A DNA stretch of 64,000 bases from Schistocerca nitens. Taxonomy: Eukaryota > Arthropoda > Insecta > Orthoptera > Acrididae. Within the stretch, counting starts at the first letter, position 1, and each line of letters starts with the position of its first letter. The translations under genes and the position numbers were made by a program. The stretch lies in the NCBI RefSeq assembly GCF_023898315.1, contig NC_064621.1, positions 541,095,383 to 541,159,382 of the forward strand, in the 5' to 3' direction. The notes under the pieces are model-generated. The model saw nothing but the letters and a program-made list of their open reading frames with translations. It searched no databases and was not told where the DNA came from. Positions 11,101 to 23,204 of the stretch are shown in pieces.

Positions 11101-11890
11101 GCCCTAGGTAATTCCATGCAGCTGCCCAACTTGACTGTTAGCCAGTCGCACATTTTTACTATCGCATTGTATCATCGTGTGTGTCTATTAATCATCACGC
11201 TTGTCAATTTGTGATCAAACTTATTTATTTATGACCCACTTACTCCTGTTTCTGTGAAATATTTCCTGTAACCTTCCCATATTGTTTTCTACATATAGTT
11301 AGTCATGAATGATGTCAGTCAAATTTAGCCTCGTTCTGCACTCCATCGTGCATTCTCTGATGGATGATGAGTGTTTTAGTAGTGTTTTGAGCATGCTGCT
11401 CTGAATGTCATTGCCAGTGTGGACATTAAATTTGATCATAGCAAGTTTTTGTAATGATTTTTTATTCCATTTGTTGGGAATTGTCATCGCTGATAGTGAT
11501 GGTAAGCAAGGGATGTAATCTGCAGGCTGCATGCTTTCTTCCTGCTTACCCAACTGTCTCTTGGAATTGGCAACACTGCAATCCCCGTCGGTGGCTTGAC
11601 CTGTGTGGACCACCATCATTTGTGGGTCACACTACAGTACCTACCATTTATTTCTGTTATAACACGTCAACCATAAATTTTTACCTTCTTACTTATCAAC
11701 TTTTTTAACCATTTTTTTACCTTTTGTCTGTCACTCCTTTTGCTTCCCAACCATCCAGCCATGAATCTCTGCTCATTCTGCATCTTCCAGTTCCAGAACC
11801 CGTCCTTTGCCCTAGCAGAACTGCAAATACACATCTTCTTTCTGAAATAATGTGTGACACATGTTAGCCCACCTAGTTGGCTTAGCATTA
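11100..11890. other. No recognisable gene
   Basis: AT-rich DNA between two PLE remnants. Weak proline/serine-rich frames near 11730-11830 could be decayed PLE sequence, but I cannot align them with confidence. Confidence 0.35.
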
Positions 11891-12600
11891 AAACTGGCCT
11901 ACTGGGGTGTCATCTACCCTACTGCAAGAAACTTCCACCAGGGGATGCAACACCTGCACTGGAATGTGGAAGCTGTCGAAATATACTGAAAACCTTACCA
12001 GAGCTTTTAATGACGGGCAGTATCTGACCCAGCTTATTCAGAAACAGATCTCCCATGCCATCTCCTCCTGTGACACCAGTAAACCTGTTAACCAGCTACT
12101 GACCACTATCACCGTGGCCTTTTGGCTGAGCCACTTCCTAGTGCAGGGCTTTGAGTACCCTATTGCCCTGTCCTGAGATGAGGGATATCGTACCCACATC
12201 ACCCAGTCTTCTGTTGCCCTTGCCCACCCAACCTACGGAATATCCTTTTCCATCCCTATCCCAACCCTGCAGTCTGTGGATCACTCCCTTATGGTCGACC
12301 CAAGTGAAAGACCTGTCCCATACGCGCACCCACTACCCCCTACTGCAGTCCACTCACAGCCCTGCACTGTAAGAAGCAGAGCCAATTGTTAAAGCACCTG
12401 TGTTTTGTATCAGCTCTGCTGCAATTTCTGTGCAGCATTCTATGTGGGTGTGACAAGTAACCAACTGTGTACTCACAGAATGGCCCCCACAAAACTTGAA
12501 AAACTGCAGTCTTGACCATCCAACTGCAGAACATATGAAAACAGAGTTGAATACCTCTGCTTTTGCTTTGCTACCCTCAATTTCTGTTCCTGTCATCTAA
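11890..12600 (+). mobile_element. Degenerate Penelope-like element fragment with GIY-YIG remnant
   Basis: Plus-strand frames contain GDATPALECGSCRNI (11945), which parallels VNAASAVESRHCHNI of the minus-strand copy at 950-2172. Further on near 12430 is FYVGVTSNQL, the counterpart of FYVGMTSNKL in the GIY-YIG endonuclease of the 47681-50605 copy. It is frame-broken throughout and lacks the RT core. It lies in the opposite orientation to the PLE just to its left. Confidence 0.6.
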
Positions 12601-13690
12601 GAGTCTCTGGACATGAACTTTGGTGCCACAGACTGTCTTTTCCTGTTACAGTTGTAATTGAAGGCTTTGGGCACAAAACTTTTGTCAATCGAACGTGTTT
12701 CTTTTAGTATTTATCTGTCTATAACAATGTGCTGTGTTTTAGACCTGATGTACTGTAGTCACTGCTTAATTTGAGGTTTCTTTACAGAGACTGTATAGCG
12801 TGGAAAGTCACTCCCACCATTATCTGTTCTACTAAGTACAGACGCTGGTGAGCCAAAATGTTATGACCACTGCTCATTGTGAGACTGAATGCTGCGTAGT
12901 GGCTTTTTGGGCTTGTAAATCAGTTTGGCAAATGTATAAGCAGAGCAAATGGGGAAACATTGTAGTGATGATAAGAGCCATGAATGAGGAAAGCCACTAA
13001 CATAAGCAACTTTGACAAATGGCAAATTGTTTTGGCCCAGCACCTAGGAACAAATGACTTTGCAATGGTAAAGTGTGTCACAGCCAGAGAGAACGAGTCA
13101 CTCCCTATTTTTTTTAAGCAATTTCAATTTTTTGTGTCCTAGTTGGCAAAAAATGAGACCCTGTACTCTTTGGTGGGCTGTGTCTTAAAGAACTATTGTT
13201 CTAAATAGTGGAGAATGAATTGTGCACATAATAAAGCCCTTGTTGGTGTTCTTTCTACTATTCCTCCTTTTATCATTGGAATTACTGGTTGTTGAGTTTT
13301 CAGTCTTTAATATGTTTCACATTCTTCTGTGTTGCTATATAAAAGGGTGAAGGTTCAGATATATATATTTAATGTTGCACCAGGTGGTTCTGCTGTTGAA
13401 TCAATATGATCTTCCTGGTTTTAAAGATTTTCTTTAGACTGTCACTATGGCTGTTTATTTTTAGAATTGCTGTGGTCTGCATTTTGACTCAATAGCATAT
13501 TTTCTTTCTTCCTTTTAGTTTTATATCTAATTGTATCCTTCTAATTCTAAAAACTAACTGTATCATTATGTATTAAAGTGTGAAACAAAGGAAGTGGCTT
13601 AAGTTACATTTAACCTGATCTGATTAGGACCTATCCTTCACTGGTCTCATGAAGGACATAATAACAAACTCCTGGGATGTGTGATACTAC
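12600..13690. other. No recognisable gene
   Basis: AT-rich sequence without a supportable reading frame, terminal repeat or RNA gene. Confidence 0.4.
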
Positions 13691-15440
13691 CTTTCTCAAT
13701 TGTGACTTTGTGGTGCCTGACATGACGTTTTGCTGGCGAGACATTGGGTATGAGTGAAATCATTGCACTACATTTGGCAAGAAATGGAGGCTGCTAAGTT
13801 TGGCAAGTGAACTGTTGAAGTCGTTAGTAATGCGAAAGGCTTGGCTGAAGTCTAAGAAGCACATGATAGTTGCCTCTTCTGCATCCATGGAAGCTTTAGG
13901 TCATGTATTACATTTATTGAGGCAGAAGATGTGCTGTGATGTGTACAGAAACCTGATTGGTATTTGTCTAGTAGGTTGTTTGTGGTTAGTTAGTTTGTCA
14001 GCTGGTTGTGGATTTTATATTCTAAGGCTGTGTACAGTGCAGGAAGAATGCAAATAGGTCAGTAATTAGAGGGTGCTGTGGTAATGTTCTTTTTAGGTAG
14101 TAGCTTAACTAGTCCCAGTTTCCAGGACTCGGGAGAAACACTTGTGGTTAAGATATTCATTATAGTAGATCAGTAATAAGATTCGTCATTTAGACATAAT
14201 CCATGGGTCTCTGTTTTGTTTGTGGTTATAGATAATGAGAAATACTGGTTCAGTTCTCCATCTGGGACAATTAAGTCAGCTGCAGCTTTTACTTTGCCTA
14301 TACCAAGACCATACAGATTTTTCTGTAGGGCAGCTAGTCTTTTCTGTTGACGGTTAATAATTGGCATTCTTGAGTTTTGCATTTCTCACAGCTTGACTGA
14401 CTCTACCCCACTTCTGTTTTAAGCGGTATGATTTTCAGGCATGGGGCACTGTTTGTTATGCAGCATCTGAGATTCATGAGTTGTTTTAGTCCTTCAGTTA
14501 GCCAGGGTGTTTCCTTCTTACTTTTTTTCCAGTCATTAAGGGAGCATATTTGTCATAGTTGAGTAAGTTTGTTAGTAAATCCATGAAGTTTAGGATTTAT
14601 GTCAGAAAGTGAATATAAGACAACTCCCAAACTATTTCTTGCTCCTCTGTTTTAAGTTCAGATAAATTAATGCATTTGAAGTCTCAGTATGTAGTCAGTT
14701 GTGGTTTCTGTCTGGGACATTCAAGTGAGTATGTCATGAAAGTTATCAAATGTGCAGATATTTGAGAGGTACAAATTAATCTGGAGGTTTTGTTGCTAAT
14801 ATATTTGAGTGTGTGACTACTGATCATATGATGGGTAGGAGCAAGATGAAGTGAATGACACATTTGAAAGAAGCACTTGCATAAATTTTGCAGTGGAAGG
14901 ACTTTTTATAGAAAATTTATGTTATTGTCATCAGCTATAATTATATGCCCATATGTCAAGACTTGAAAGAGCAGTTTCATAGAAAGCAAACCCATCTACT
15001 TTAGAAGGTTTGTAGAGGACACACATGAGGCACTTTCTGTTAAAGGAATTGACCTTTATGAACATGTGTTCCACTTGTTTACCTTCATTATTGTTGGATG
15101 TGTGTAGCACAGTGGGTGATAAATCAAAGTGTACATATGTCCCTGCTCCGCTTTCTCATCTGTTACATCTGCCATGTCTCAGAAAGAGGTAGCTGTGTAT
15201 ATTTACTGTACTTGGAGTAATACTTGGTTTGAGCCAGGTCTCAACAGAAGTACTACATGGATGTCTATGTCTTGAAATATACAATAGAACTCATTATGAT
15301 GAGCAGCCAGAGATCGGACATTTGCATATGCAATGTGGAGGAAAATACTTGTTCTTTTTGGCTCTTTGAGAAGGAAGTTAAGGTTAGATAACGTGGTATT
15401 TAGAACCTTTTTTTTATGAGTGTCATTGTCAGTCACAACA
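13690..15440 (-). pseudogene. Degenerate non-LTR retrotransposon ORF2 (Jockey/CR1-like), 3'-truncated
   Basis: On the minus strand the sequence starts near 15360 with NVRSLAAHHNEFYCIFQDID and VVLL, the N-terminus of an APE endonuclease. TYVHFDLSP (15150) and VLYKPSKVDGFAFYE (15020) follow. Between 14560 and 14380 come WLTEGLKQLMNLR and the region preceding the RT. Near 13950 is DKYQSGFCTHHSTSSASINV, a strong RT motif (usual form SGFR..HST..AL). Frames change often and stops are common. Recognisable RT stops near 13700, so the catalytic motif and 3' end are missing. The clade is uncertain among Jockey, CR1 and relatives. Confidence 0.6.
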
Positions 15441-15621
15441 CAAATCTGTACTGTGTAGGAATGTTAGTTTTTGTGATACATTGTTTTGATTTTTATCTCA
15501 AGATTTTTTCTTGTATTCATTCGACTTAAAATAGCTGTCATCATTTGTTGACAATGAGCTTTATTAATATTTTTGTTGTTGGCTATGTAGTAGTCGTTTG
15601 TGTTAAAATGGTTAGTTTCAG

Positions 15622-16068
<447 letters not shown>

Positions 16069-16151
<83 letters not shown>
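16069..16151. repeat. Compound microsatellite (AT)n(GA)n, right copy
   Basis: Same order of motifs as at 15624-15724. It ends 37 bases before the splice acceptor of the UBR exon. Confidence 0.97.
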
Positions 16152-16153
<2 letters not shown>

Positions 16154-16167
16154 TTGATATTAAAGAG

Positions 16168-16189
16168 TTGTTTTATTTTCATTTTACAG
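16168..16189 (+). other. Predicted 3' splice site before the UBR coding exon
   Basis: A 19-base T-rich tract (TTGTTTTATTTTCATTTTAC) is followed by AG at 16188-16189, then AA and the ATG. This is a strong acceptor, so the upstream DNA with its microsatellites and PLE tail is probably intron. The matching donor and 5' exon are not identified. Confidence 0.65.
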
Positions 16190-16191
16190 AA

Positions 16192-19100
16192 ATGGACTGT
16201 GAGGAATTCTCTCTCCCAGATATTGACATGGAGCAACCAGTACTAGATGAGTTTCCTGATTCTGCCAGTAAATGTGTAGAAGTATGGACAGAAAAGCTTG
16301 AAAAGGGCATATTGTCCTGTGCTCACTTTAAAGAACACTGGCGTATATACGTGCCGAGGATATATAGTCCAGATCCTAAGGGAAATTGTTTGGACTTCAA
16401 CTACGATGAAGCAAAGGCCCAAGAAATTTTATTTCAGCCTCTAGAAAGATTCATCTGCAATGGGGACCCTCAAGAAGTTTTTAGTGCACTAACACAGACA
16501 GCAAATCGATCAACTGTATGTGGTAGAGTCTTCAAAATAGGTGAGCCAACATACAGCTGCAGAGAGTGTGGTATGGACTCAACATGTGTTCTCTGTGTTG
16601 ACTGCTTTAAACAGTCAGCTCATCGTAACCACAAGTATAAGATGGGAACCTCTGGTGGTGGTGGATGCTGTGACTGTGGAGATACGGAAGCCTGGAAAAG
16701 TGAACCTTTCTGTGATATACATGCTGCCGGTTCTCAAGCAGGGCAAGAACCTGTAAAGTGCTTACCAGAGGATATGGCAGAAAGAGTACGTGCAACTTTC
16801 AGTGCTGTTCTCAAGTATGCATATCAGTTGTTGACTGTGGAACATCTGAGAGTGCCTTCAGATCTGAGCATTAAGGAATCAGAAGAAGGAACATTAGGTC
16901 TCTTTGATACTGACACTCACTGCACTGTTCTCTATAATGATGAGACTCACACCTTCGAACAAGTGATTACTACTTTGTCGAGAGTTATCAAATGTTCACA
17001 GAAAGATGCTATAGATTATGTGACGAATATAGACAGAGAAGGTCGTGCTGTTGTGAAGTGTTCCACTTTTCCACATTGTAAAGAACTGAAAGCAGAAATT
17101 GAGCGTTTTACTGCACGCCACGGAAACAGACCTTTGAAAGTACTTGTTGTGCATGCTCATGTAATTGCCCATCAAGTATTTGCAATGGAGCTTTTAGAGT
17201 GGTTACAAAAAATTCTTGGCTATGGGGAAGGCTTCCGTGTGGTTTTCAGTGAGGTAGCACTAGAGCTTGACCATCAGGAATCTTCAATAATAGAGGGCAT
17301 TTTGGTCAGAGATTCCCATTTGTGGAAATCTGCACGCACTCACTGGCACCGTCTTATTATTTCTGGACTCCTGATGGAATATGAGAGCAAAAAGGCATTT
17401 GCTAAACTCTTCACAAAGACATACAACGTTGTCCTCAAAGACTTCATGCGAGATGATCACGATCATGCATTTTCTATTGCCTCTATGTCAGTGCAGGTCT
17501 TTACAGTCCCTACATTGGCTCATTATCTCATAGCAGAGGAAGATGTTCTGTATATCCTGTTGAATGCTTTTATATCGGAATGCAACCGTAAATGCAATAA
17601 AGCAGGGAAACTAGAATTTGAAAGAAATTCATCAAATGGTACTTTCAAACGTTGCCAGTTCATACTTTATGACTTGCGTTATCTCCTGAGTGCAAAGCCG
17701 ACTGTATGGACAGATGAGCTACGTAAGGGATTCCTTCATGGTGTTACGTACTTACTTAATCTGTTATCAATGATGCAAGGAATGGACCAGATAACCAGGC
17801 AAGTTGGACAGCATATGGAGTATGAACCTGAATGGGAATCAGCTTTCAATCTTCACATTAAACTTGCACATGTAATAACATTGGCTCTGGAATGGTGTGG
17901 TACAGACAGAACAGTTCTGATAAAAGCCTACAGAGCTACTCTAAAAAAATTGCACGATCCCTCTCAAGTTGGAGAGGTGCGGGAGTTGGCTGATCACAGT
18001 GCACCGTGTTTAATTTATGATGTATCTCAGCAGCCAGTCTCTATACATCTACCATTATCTCGTTTTTTAGCTGGCTTACATCTTCATTTGGAGAAATTTG
18101 GTTTAGAATTTAGAAGTAATGAATTCAAGAATATACCTAAACCAACTCCAGAACTAATTATTGAACCAGTACTAAGAACACAGGTAATGATTTCTCAAGT
18201 GCATGCTGGAATGTGGCGTCGCAATGGTTACTCTCTTTTGAATCAGCTTTATTTTTACCACAATGTCAAGTGCCGATCGGAGATGTTAGACAGGGATATC
18301 ATATTGTTGCAGGTGGGAGCATCATTGATTGAAAGCAATGAATTCCTCATACATTTGCTCAATAAATTCAATCTCTTAAACTGGGCAAATCCTCAGTTTG
18401 AAACAAATATCCTCAGAAACCCAGAGGAGGATAGTATGAGGCAGACAATAAATTTAGTTGAAGAGTTCCTTGGTCTTCTTATAACAATTGTTAGTGAAAG
18501 GTACACACCTGGTGTTGGTAAAGTTACAGAAGATGACAAAATAAAAAAAGAAATAATCCAACAGCTGTGTATAAAACCACTGCCACATTCTGAGCTAAAC
18601 AAAACTCTCCCTGAGGATGTCAACCATGAAACTGGGATGGAACGGGTAATTGATCAAGTTGCAGTGTTTAAAAAGCCTGCACAGGGAACAGGGAAAGGCG
18701 TGTATGAACTGAAACCTGAATATTATGATCAATATGATGTTTTCTTTTACCACTATACAAGAGAAGAATTGTCAAAGTCAGAAGAAGCCCAGAGGAAGAG
18801 GAGGAAAGCTCTTGGGGAGTTGGAATGCTGTCCTCCTCCTGTTCTTCCACCACTCAGTGAAGCTTTTATGATGATGGCAAATCTGTTGCAATGTGATGTA
18901 ATGCTGCACATTATGAAAACTGTGTTGGAACGTAGCATTAATCTTAGAGCAAGAAGTTTTTCAGAAGCTCAGCTCCACAAGGTGCTTCACCTCATAGGTT
19001 ACGCTTTGCACGAAGAAGAACAGAAGCATTACCAATATATGGTATTTGTTGAACGTGCAGAGAAGTGGGGCCTTGAAAACCTAATTGAAGAGTTGTGTGG

Positions 19101-21558
19101 TAGTGCAAGAGTTGAGGCGCACAAAGATTTGCTACAGTGGACACTAGGAAAGTATAGGCAAGTCGCTGCAGCTCGCAAACTTGGCCACGTACAACCTGCA
19201 CCTCAACCTCAGCATCAAGAGGGGGTAGGTCAGGCAGAAGATTCTGCGAATGAGGAAAAGGAATGGAGAGCAAAAATGGCAGCCCAGAAGAGGGCAAAAA
19301 TAATGGCCCAGATGACAGCAATGCAAAAGAACTTTATGAAGGAAAATGCCAAGTTATTTGAATCAGCTCTTGCAGAGAGCTCTTCACAAAAAGAAAATGT
19401 GGAAATGTTCATGGATGTTTCAGAACAGTCAGAATGTCAGCCCATTGCCCTAGGACCAAAACAGACAACACGGGCAACAACGGACCGCACACATACTTGC
19501 ATTTTATGTCAGGAAGATCAGACAGTTTCTGCTGGTGGACAAGCACTTGTTGTTTCTGCTTTTGTTCAAAAATCAACAGTACTCTGTACTCACAGGGGAC
19601 TGTCTGAAGAATATCTGGAAAAAATGTCTGAGCCTTTATTTCTCTCAGCTTCTATTGGGCCAGCTCCATTTACTGGCACTTGTGGTCACGTAATGCACAG
19701 TAATTGCTGGGAAAAATACTTTGAGAATGTCCTGGCCAAAGAGTCGCGACGACCGTATCGGCTCCGGCAGCCGGCAAGCTTTGACATTGAGAAACAGGAA
19801 TTTCTGTGCCCACTTTGTGAGTGTCTCAGTAATACACCGTGCCCACTTGTTCCTCCTGTTGGATCTCTAATATCAAATTCACAAGCTGCTTTGACAAATT
19901 TATCATTTGAAAAATGGATCTCAGGTTTGCATCTTGCTTTGAAATACAAGAAAAAGATTAGCAAGACATTAAGAAGTATGGAGAAAAAACAAACTGATTC
20001 AGCAAGTGACAGTGGAGGTGGAACTGGTGAAGGCGGAGAGGAAGAAGAGGAGGATGTACAAGTCATGGAATCACTTTACTACACGTGCCCAATCCACCAG
20101 GTTGTTGTTGAACTTGGGGAAGATGGAGAAGCATTTGCATCACTGTTTTCACGTAATAACTTGAGGACTGAGTTTTCGGAAAATCTGTCTACATTCATAT
20201 TACTGTTTGCACAAGCCACTTTCACTAAAAGTCTGGGTTCACACCCTAAGTATGGTGATTCAAGGATTGTTCTGATGGCATGGAAATCTTGTGCATACAC
20301 AGTTCATGCTATGGAATGTCTTCTCAGAGATACTGGCAAGCCATTGCTTGGTGATCTATCATCAAGACAGCAAGACTGCCTGGAAGGTCTGATTCGTCTT
20401 GTAGCAGTGCTTGGAACGACGTGGAAGTTTCCAGATATGATAAGCAGCCATGCTTTGAGATTACTTACAATAATTTTAGAAAGCCCACATGATGAACCTT
20501 GTATCCTTGACTGGGATACATTTGGTGTGCTTTTACCTTTGACATTGTCGCTATCCAGTTTGTTTTTAACTGATGGTGCTGTTCCTATTCCTACTGGGGG
20601 TTTGCAGGAGCTATATATTTTTCGACTTATGTTGTTGTGTAACATTGTAAAAGTACTGTTAACCAATGATTTTGAAAGCACTGAAATGAGCATGGAAGTA
20701 GAGGGTGAACCAGACGAAACTGAAAAGCTCATTGGTTTTATTATGGATGTCAGAAGAGCTGCTGGAATTGCATCAGAAACTAATATTCAAGTAAAGGCAG
20801 TATGCAGACTTGTGCAGGAAGCATGTATACCATTTCTGCGTTGTTGTGTCCTGTTTTACCACTTCTTGACAGGCGTTCCAGCTCCACAGGTGTTGCTGGA
20901 GGTTGGTGGAGACACTTTTGATAATATGTGCACTTATCTTGGATTGAACATTACACTTTCAGAACTGGTATGTGGAGATGTGAACAGAGACTTGGCTGTG
21001 CGATGGTGTCAACATCCGAAGGTGCAGCAGTACCTGTCTGGAGCATCAAAGTATCCATTTGTTAAAGTTCCTCAGCCGGTAAACCAACTCATTTCTTTGC
21101 CTGTTGATTACAGTGAATTAATCAACACTGTTTCACTCTTCATTTGCCCGAACAGTGACCGTGAAGATTCTCGTAATCCAACTATGTGTCTAGTGTGTGG
21201 TGACATGTTGTGCTCACAGAGTTATTGCTGTCAAACTGAACTGAATAAGACATTAGTTGGCGCATGCACTTACCATGCACACGAATGTGGTGCAGGAGTC
21301 GGTATTTTTCTTCGTGTACGTGAATGTGAAATTTTGTTACTGGCCAGTCCCAATCGAGGATGTTTCATGTCCCCACCCTATTTAGACCAGTATGGTGAGA
21401 CAGATCAGGGATTGCGAAGAGGTAACCCATTGACATTGTGCCCTGAGAGGTACAAAAAATTACAATTGTTGTGGCTGAGTCATGGTATCTACGAAGAAAT
21501 TACTCGACACTTGGAGTCTACAACTAATATTGTTACAACACAGTGGCAACATCTTTAG
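16192..21558 (+). CDS. UBR2: E3 ubiquitin-protein ligase, UBR1/UBR2 type (N-recognin), single coding exon
   Basis: It recognises destabilising N-terminal residues and, with an E2 enzyme, ubiquitinates such proteins for proteasomal breakdown (N-degron pathway, cytosol and nucleus). The frame is open for 1788 codons from ATG 16192 to TAG 21556; the frame also runs a few codons upstream, but only through the intron acceptor. Visible domains: UBR box at residues 108-178 (CGRVF, YSCRECG, CVDCF, HRNH, GGGGCCDCGDTEAW, CDIH); ClpS-like N-domain around 240-310 (LYNDETHTFEQVITTL); charged, probably helical segment around 1025-1090; RING-H2 at 1103-1209 (CILC, CGHVMHSNCW, CPLC); Cys/His-rich C-terminal region around 1666-1788 (CLVCGDMLC, CTYHAHECG, GIFLRVRECEILLL). 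Length is normal for the family. The absence of introns over 5.4 kb is unusual. UBR1 and UBR2 cannot be told apart reliably here, so the symbol is tentative. Confidence 0.95.
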   Translation: MDCEEFSLPDIDMEQPVLDEFPDSASKCVEVWTEKLEKGILSCAHFKEHWRIYVPRIYSPDPKGNCLDFNYDEAKAQEILFQPLERFICNGDPQEVFSALTQTANRSTVCGRVFKIGEPTYSCRECGMDSTCVLCVDCFKQSAHRNHKYKMGTSGGGGCCDCGDTEAWKSEPFCDIHAAGSQAGQEPVKCLPEDMAERVRATFSAVLKYAYQLLTVEHLRVPSDLSIKESEEGTLGLFDTDTHCTVLYNDETHTFEQVITTLSRVIKCSQKDAIDYVTNIDREGRAVVKCSTFPHCKELKAEIERFTARHGNRPLKVLVVHAHVIAHQVFAMELLEWLQKILGYGEGFRVVFSEVALELDHQESSIIEGILVRDSHLWKSARTHWHRLIISGLLMEYESKKAFAKLFTKTYNVVLKDFMRDDHDHAFSIASMSVQVFTVPTLAHYLIAEEDVLYILLNAFISECNRKCNKAGKLEFERNSSNGTFKRCQFILYDLRYLLSAKPTVWTDELRKGFLHGVTYLLNLLSMMQGMDQITRQVGQHMEYEPEWESAFNLHIKLAHVITLALEWCGTDRTVLIKAYRATLKKLHDPSQVGEVRELADHSAPCLIYDVSQQPVSIHLPLSRFLAGLHLHLEKFGLEFRSNEFKNIPKPTPELIIEPVLRTQVMISQVHAGMWRRNGYSLLNQLYFYHNVKCRSEMLDRDIILLQVGASLIESNEFLIHLLNKFNLLNWANPQFETNILRNPEEDSMRQTINLVEEFLGLLITIVSERYTPGVGKVTEDDKIKKEIIQQLCIKPLPHSELNKTLPEDVNHETGMERVIDQVAVFKKPAQGTGKGVYELKPEYYDQYDVFFYHYTREELSKSEEAQRKRRKALGELECCPPPVLPPLSEAFMMMANLLQCDVMLHIMKTVLERSINLRARSFSEAQLHKVLHLIGYALHEEEQKHYQYMVFVERAEKWGLENLIEELCGSARVEAHKDLLQWTLGKYRQVAAARKLGHVQPAPQPQHQEGVGQAEDSANEEKEWRAKMAAQKRAKIMAQMTAMQKNFMKENAKLFESALAESSSQKENVEMFMDVSEQSECQPIALGPKQTTRATTDRTHTCILCQEDQTVSAGGQALVVSAFVQKSTVLCTHRGLSEEYLEKMSEPLFLSASIGPAPFTGTCGHVMHSNCWEKYFENVLAKESRRPYRLRQPASFDIEKQEFLCPLCECLSNTPCPLVPPVGSLISNSQAALTNLSFEKWISGLHLALKYKKKISKTLRSMEKKQTDSASDSGGGTGEGGEEEEEDVQVMESLYYTCPIHQVVVELGEDGEAFASLFSRNNLRTEFSENLSTFILLFAQATFTKSLGSHPKYGDSRIVLMAWKSCAYTVHAMECLLRDTGKPLLGDLSSRQQDCLEGLIRLVAVLGTTWKFPDMISSHALRLLTIILESPHDEPCILDWDTFGVLLPLTLSLSSLFLTDGAVPIPTGGLQELYIFRLMLLCNIVKVLLTNDFESTEMSMEVEGEPDETEKLIGFIMDVRRAAGIASETNIQVKAVCRLVQEACIPFLRCCVLFYHFLTGVPAPQVLLEVGGDTFDNMCTYLGLNITLSELVCGDVNRDLAVRWCQHPKVQQYLSGASKYPFVKVPQPVNQLISLPVDYSELINTVSLFICPNSDREDSRNPTMCLVCGDMLCSQSYCCQTELNKTLVGACTYHAHECGAGVGIFLRVRECEILLLASPNRGCFMSPPYLDQYGETDQGLRRGNPLTLCPERYKKLQLLWLSHGIYEEITRHLESTTNIVTTQWQHL

Positions 21559-22320
21559 TCACTTAGATTATTGTTGTTTATGGAGGTCATTGTTAAACTT
21601 CTGTCAAGTATTAATATCTCATTCACTATGAATTTTTCCACACTTCATAAACTATATTGCCATGCAACCAAAATTAGCAGAATGTCATTTTAAAAAATAC
21701 TGTTCTTCTGTTTCATGAAGTTCTTTTGATGTTGTTCATTATATGACTGTTTGGAACTGTAATGTATTTTTAATTTGATTTCCAGGTGTATATAATTTTG
21801 TTCTTAAAGAACAAAAAAATCTTTGGAGGCTGTAAGAAGGAATTGTACAGAATAGTAAATAGTAATTAATTTTTTACTTAGAAGTGTCTAGTTAATGATT
21901 TCATTTTTTTTGTTTGTTTTTCTGGATTGTTTTTTGTCTTAAATTGTTTGTAGTGTCTGCTGTGATACTCTCTCCATCATTAGAAATGAGTTATAACTGT
22001 TTTACAGTATTTATTAATGCACCTCTTAACAACGAACTCTGCCACATGAAGATGCGTGAATAATGAGAGACTTGTCATGGCAGTGTTAAATGGTATAGTT
22101 TTCTAGGAGATTTTAAACCCTTTTTACATATTCTATTTATTGCAGAGATGTGAGCAGCTGCAAATAATTCTGAAATATCATTCACCAGATGCTCAGCATA
22201 TCTTTTGAAGATATACCAAGTACCTCTATAGTATTTTCTAGTTACATGTACATATTGATAATGTGTACAGTACAATAATTGACAAAATGTAAATAAATAT
22301 GAAACATGATACATGGTCAA
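21559..22320 (+). other. Presumed 3' UTR of the UBR gene with polyadenylation signal
   Basis: AT-rich sequence after the stop codon, with no other frame of note. A canonical AATAAA lies at 22292-22297, giving a 3' UTR of roughly 750 bases if used. I see no poly(A) tract or direct repeat marking the end of a retrocopy. Confidence 0.5.
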
Positions 22321-23151
22321 ATATTATTGAGAAAACTATTTTGTTTGGCGGTGATGGTAAACTGAAATTTCAGTTGTATCGTCCCCAGCACATGGTGTGG
22401 ATTAGTAACCTGAAAAGTCTTTCACATTATTTTTTAGTGGAGTTAATGTAATGTGCATTGGAAAATTGGTTACATAGCTTACAGGTGGTTTCAACTGTCT
22501 AGATTATATTGCTCATTTGTGGAATGTTTAGTTTGAAACCCAATTTCATGGTCAGCATTTGCCAGTACAATACCCTGTTTGCTTGTTATAAACATGTACA
22601 GTGATTATTGATCTGATGGCTGCATTGAAACTAATAGTAAGTGAAACATAGGTTTTTGGTTGTACTTATTGTGCAAGTATGATTCGGTATATTTTGCTGG
22701 AAGTGTTAAACTAAAACAGATCTCAAACTGTGGTTAAAACCATTCATAGAGGGCTGAAACTCAAGATTCGTTATTTTGGAATTGTACTGAATAATTGCAT
22801 AATATTTAACTTTGCTATGTGTTCGTTGAAATTATGTTATTTGTTGACAGATTGTAATATAAACATGTATTCTTTTTTGTTATGGAGCTTACAATGAGAT
22901 TTTTGCCTAGTTAATGAATTCTTGTAAAAACAAACATTTCTTGGACATAGTTCACGGAGATAAGGCAGAAGTTTCTGAAAGCAAATATTTTATTCTATGT
23001 TTTATGAACTTCAGAAGTTACAAGGATAGAATACAATGCAGAACACAGGGTCAGTGGACACAACCAACTGAAGAAATGAATAAAATATTGCTAGAGAGAT
23101 GGCAGCTACTGTATTTGATTGAATAGCTACAGCAAATAAAAATAGATAGGG

Positions 23152-23204
<53 letters not shown>

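Noticed and set aside
16168-16191. UBR coding start at TTG 16168
   Set aside because: The eight codons before ATG 16192 are the polypyrimidine tract and AG of a splice acceptor.
16192-21558. Single-exon gene as bacterial contamination
   Set aside because: UBR-box/RING N-recognins are eukaryotic, and the gene lies among animal transposons with matching base composition.
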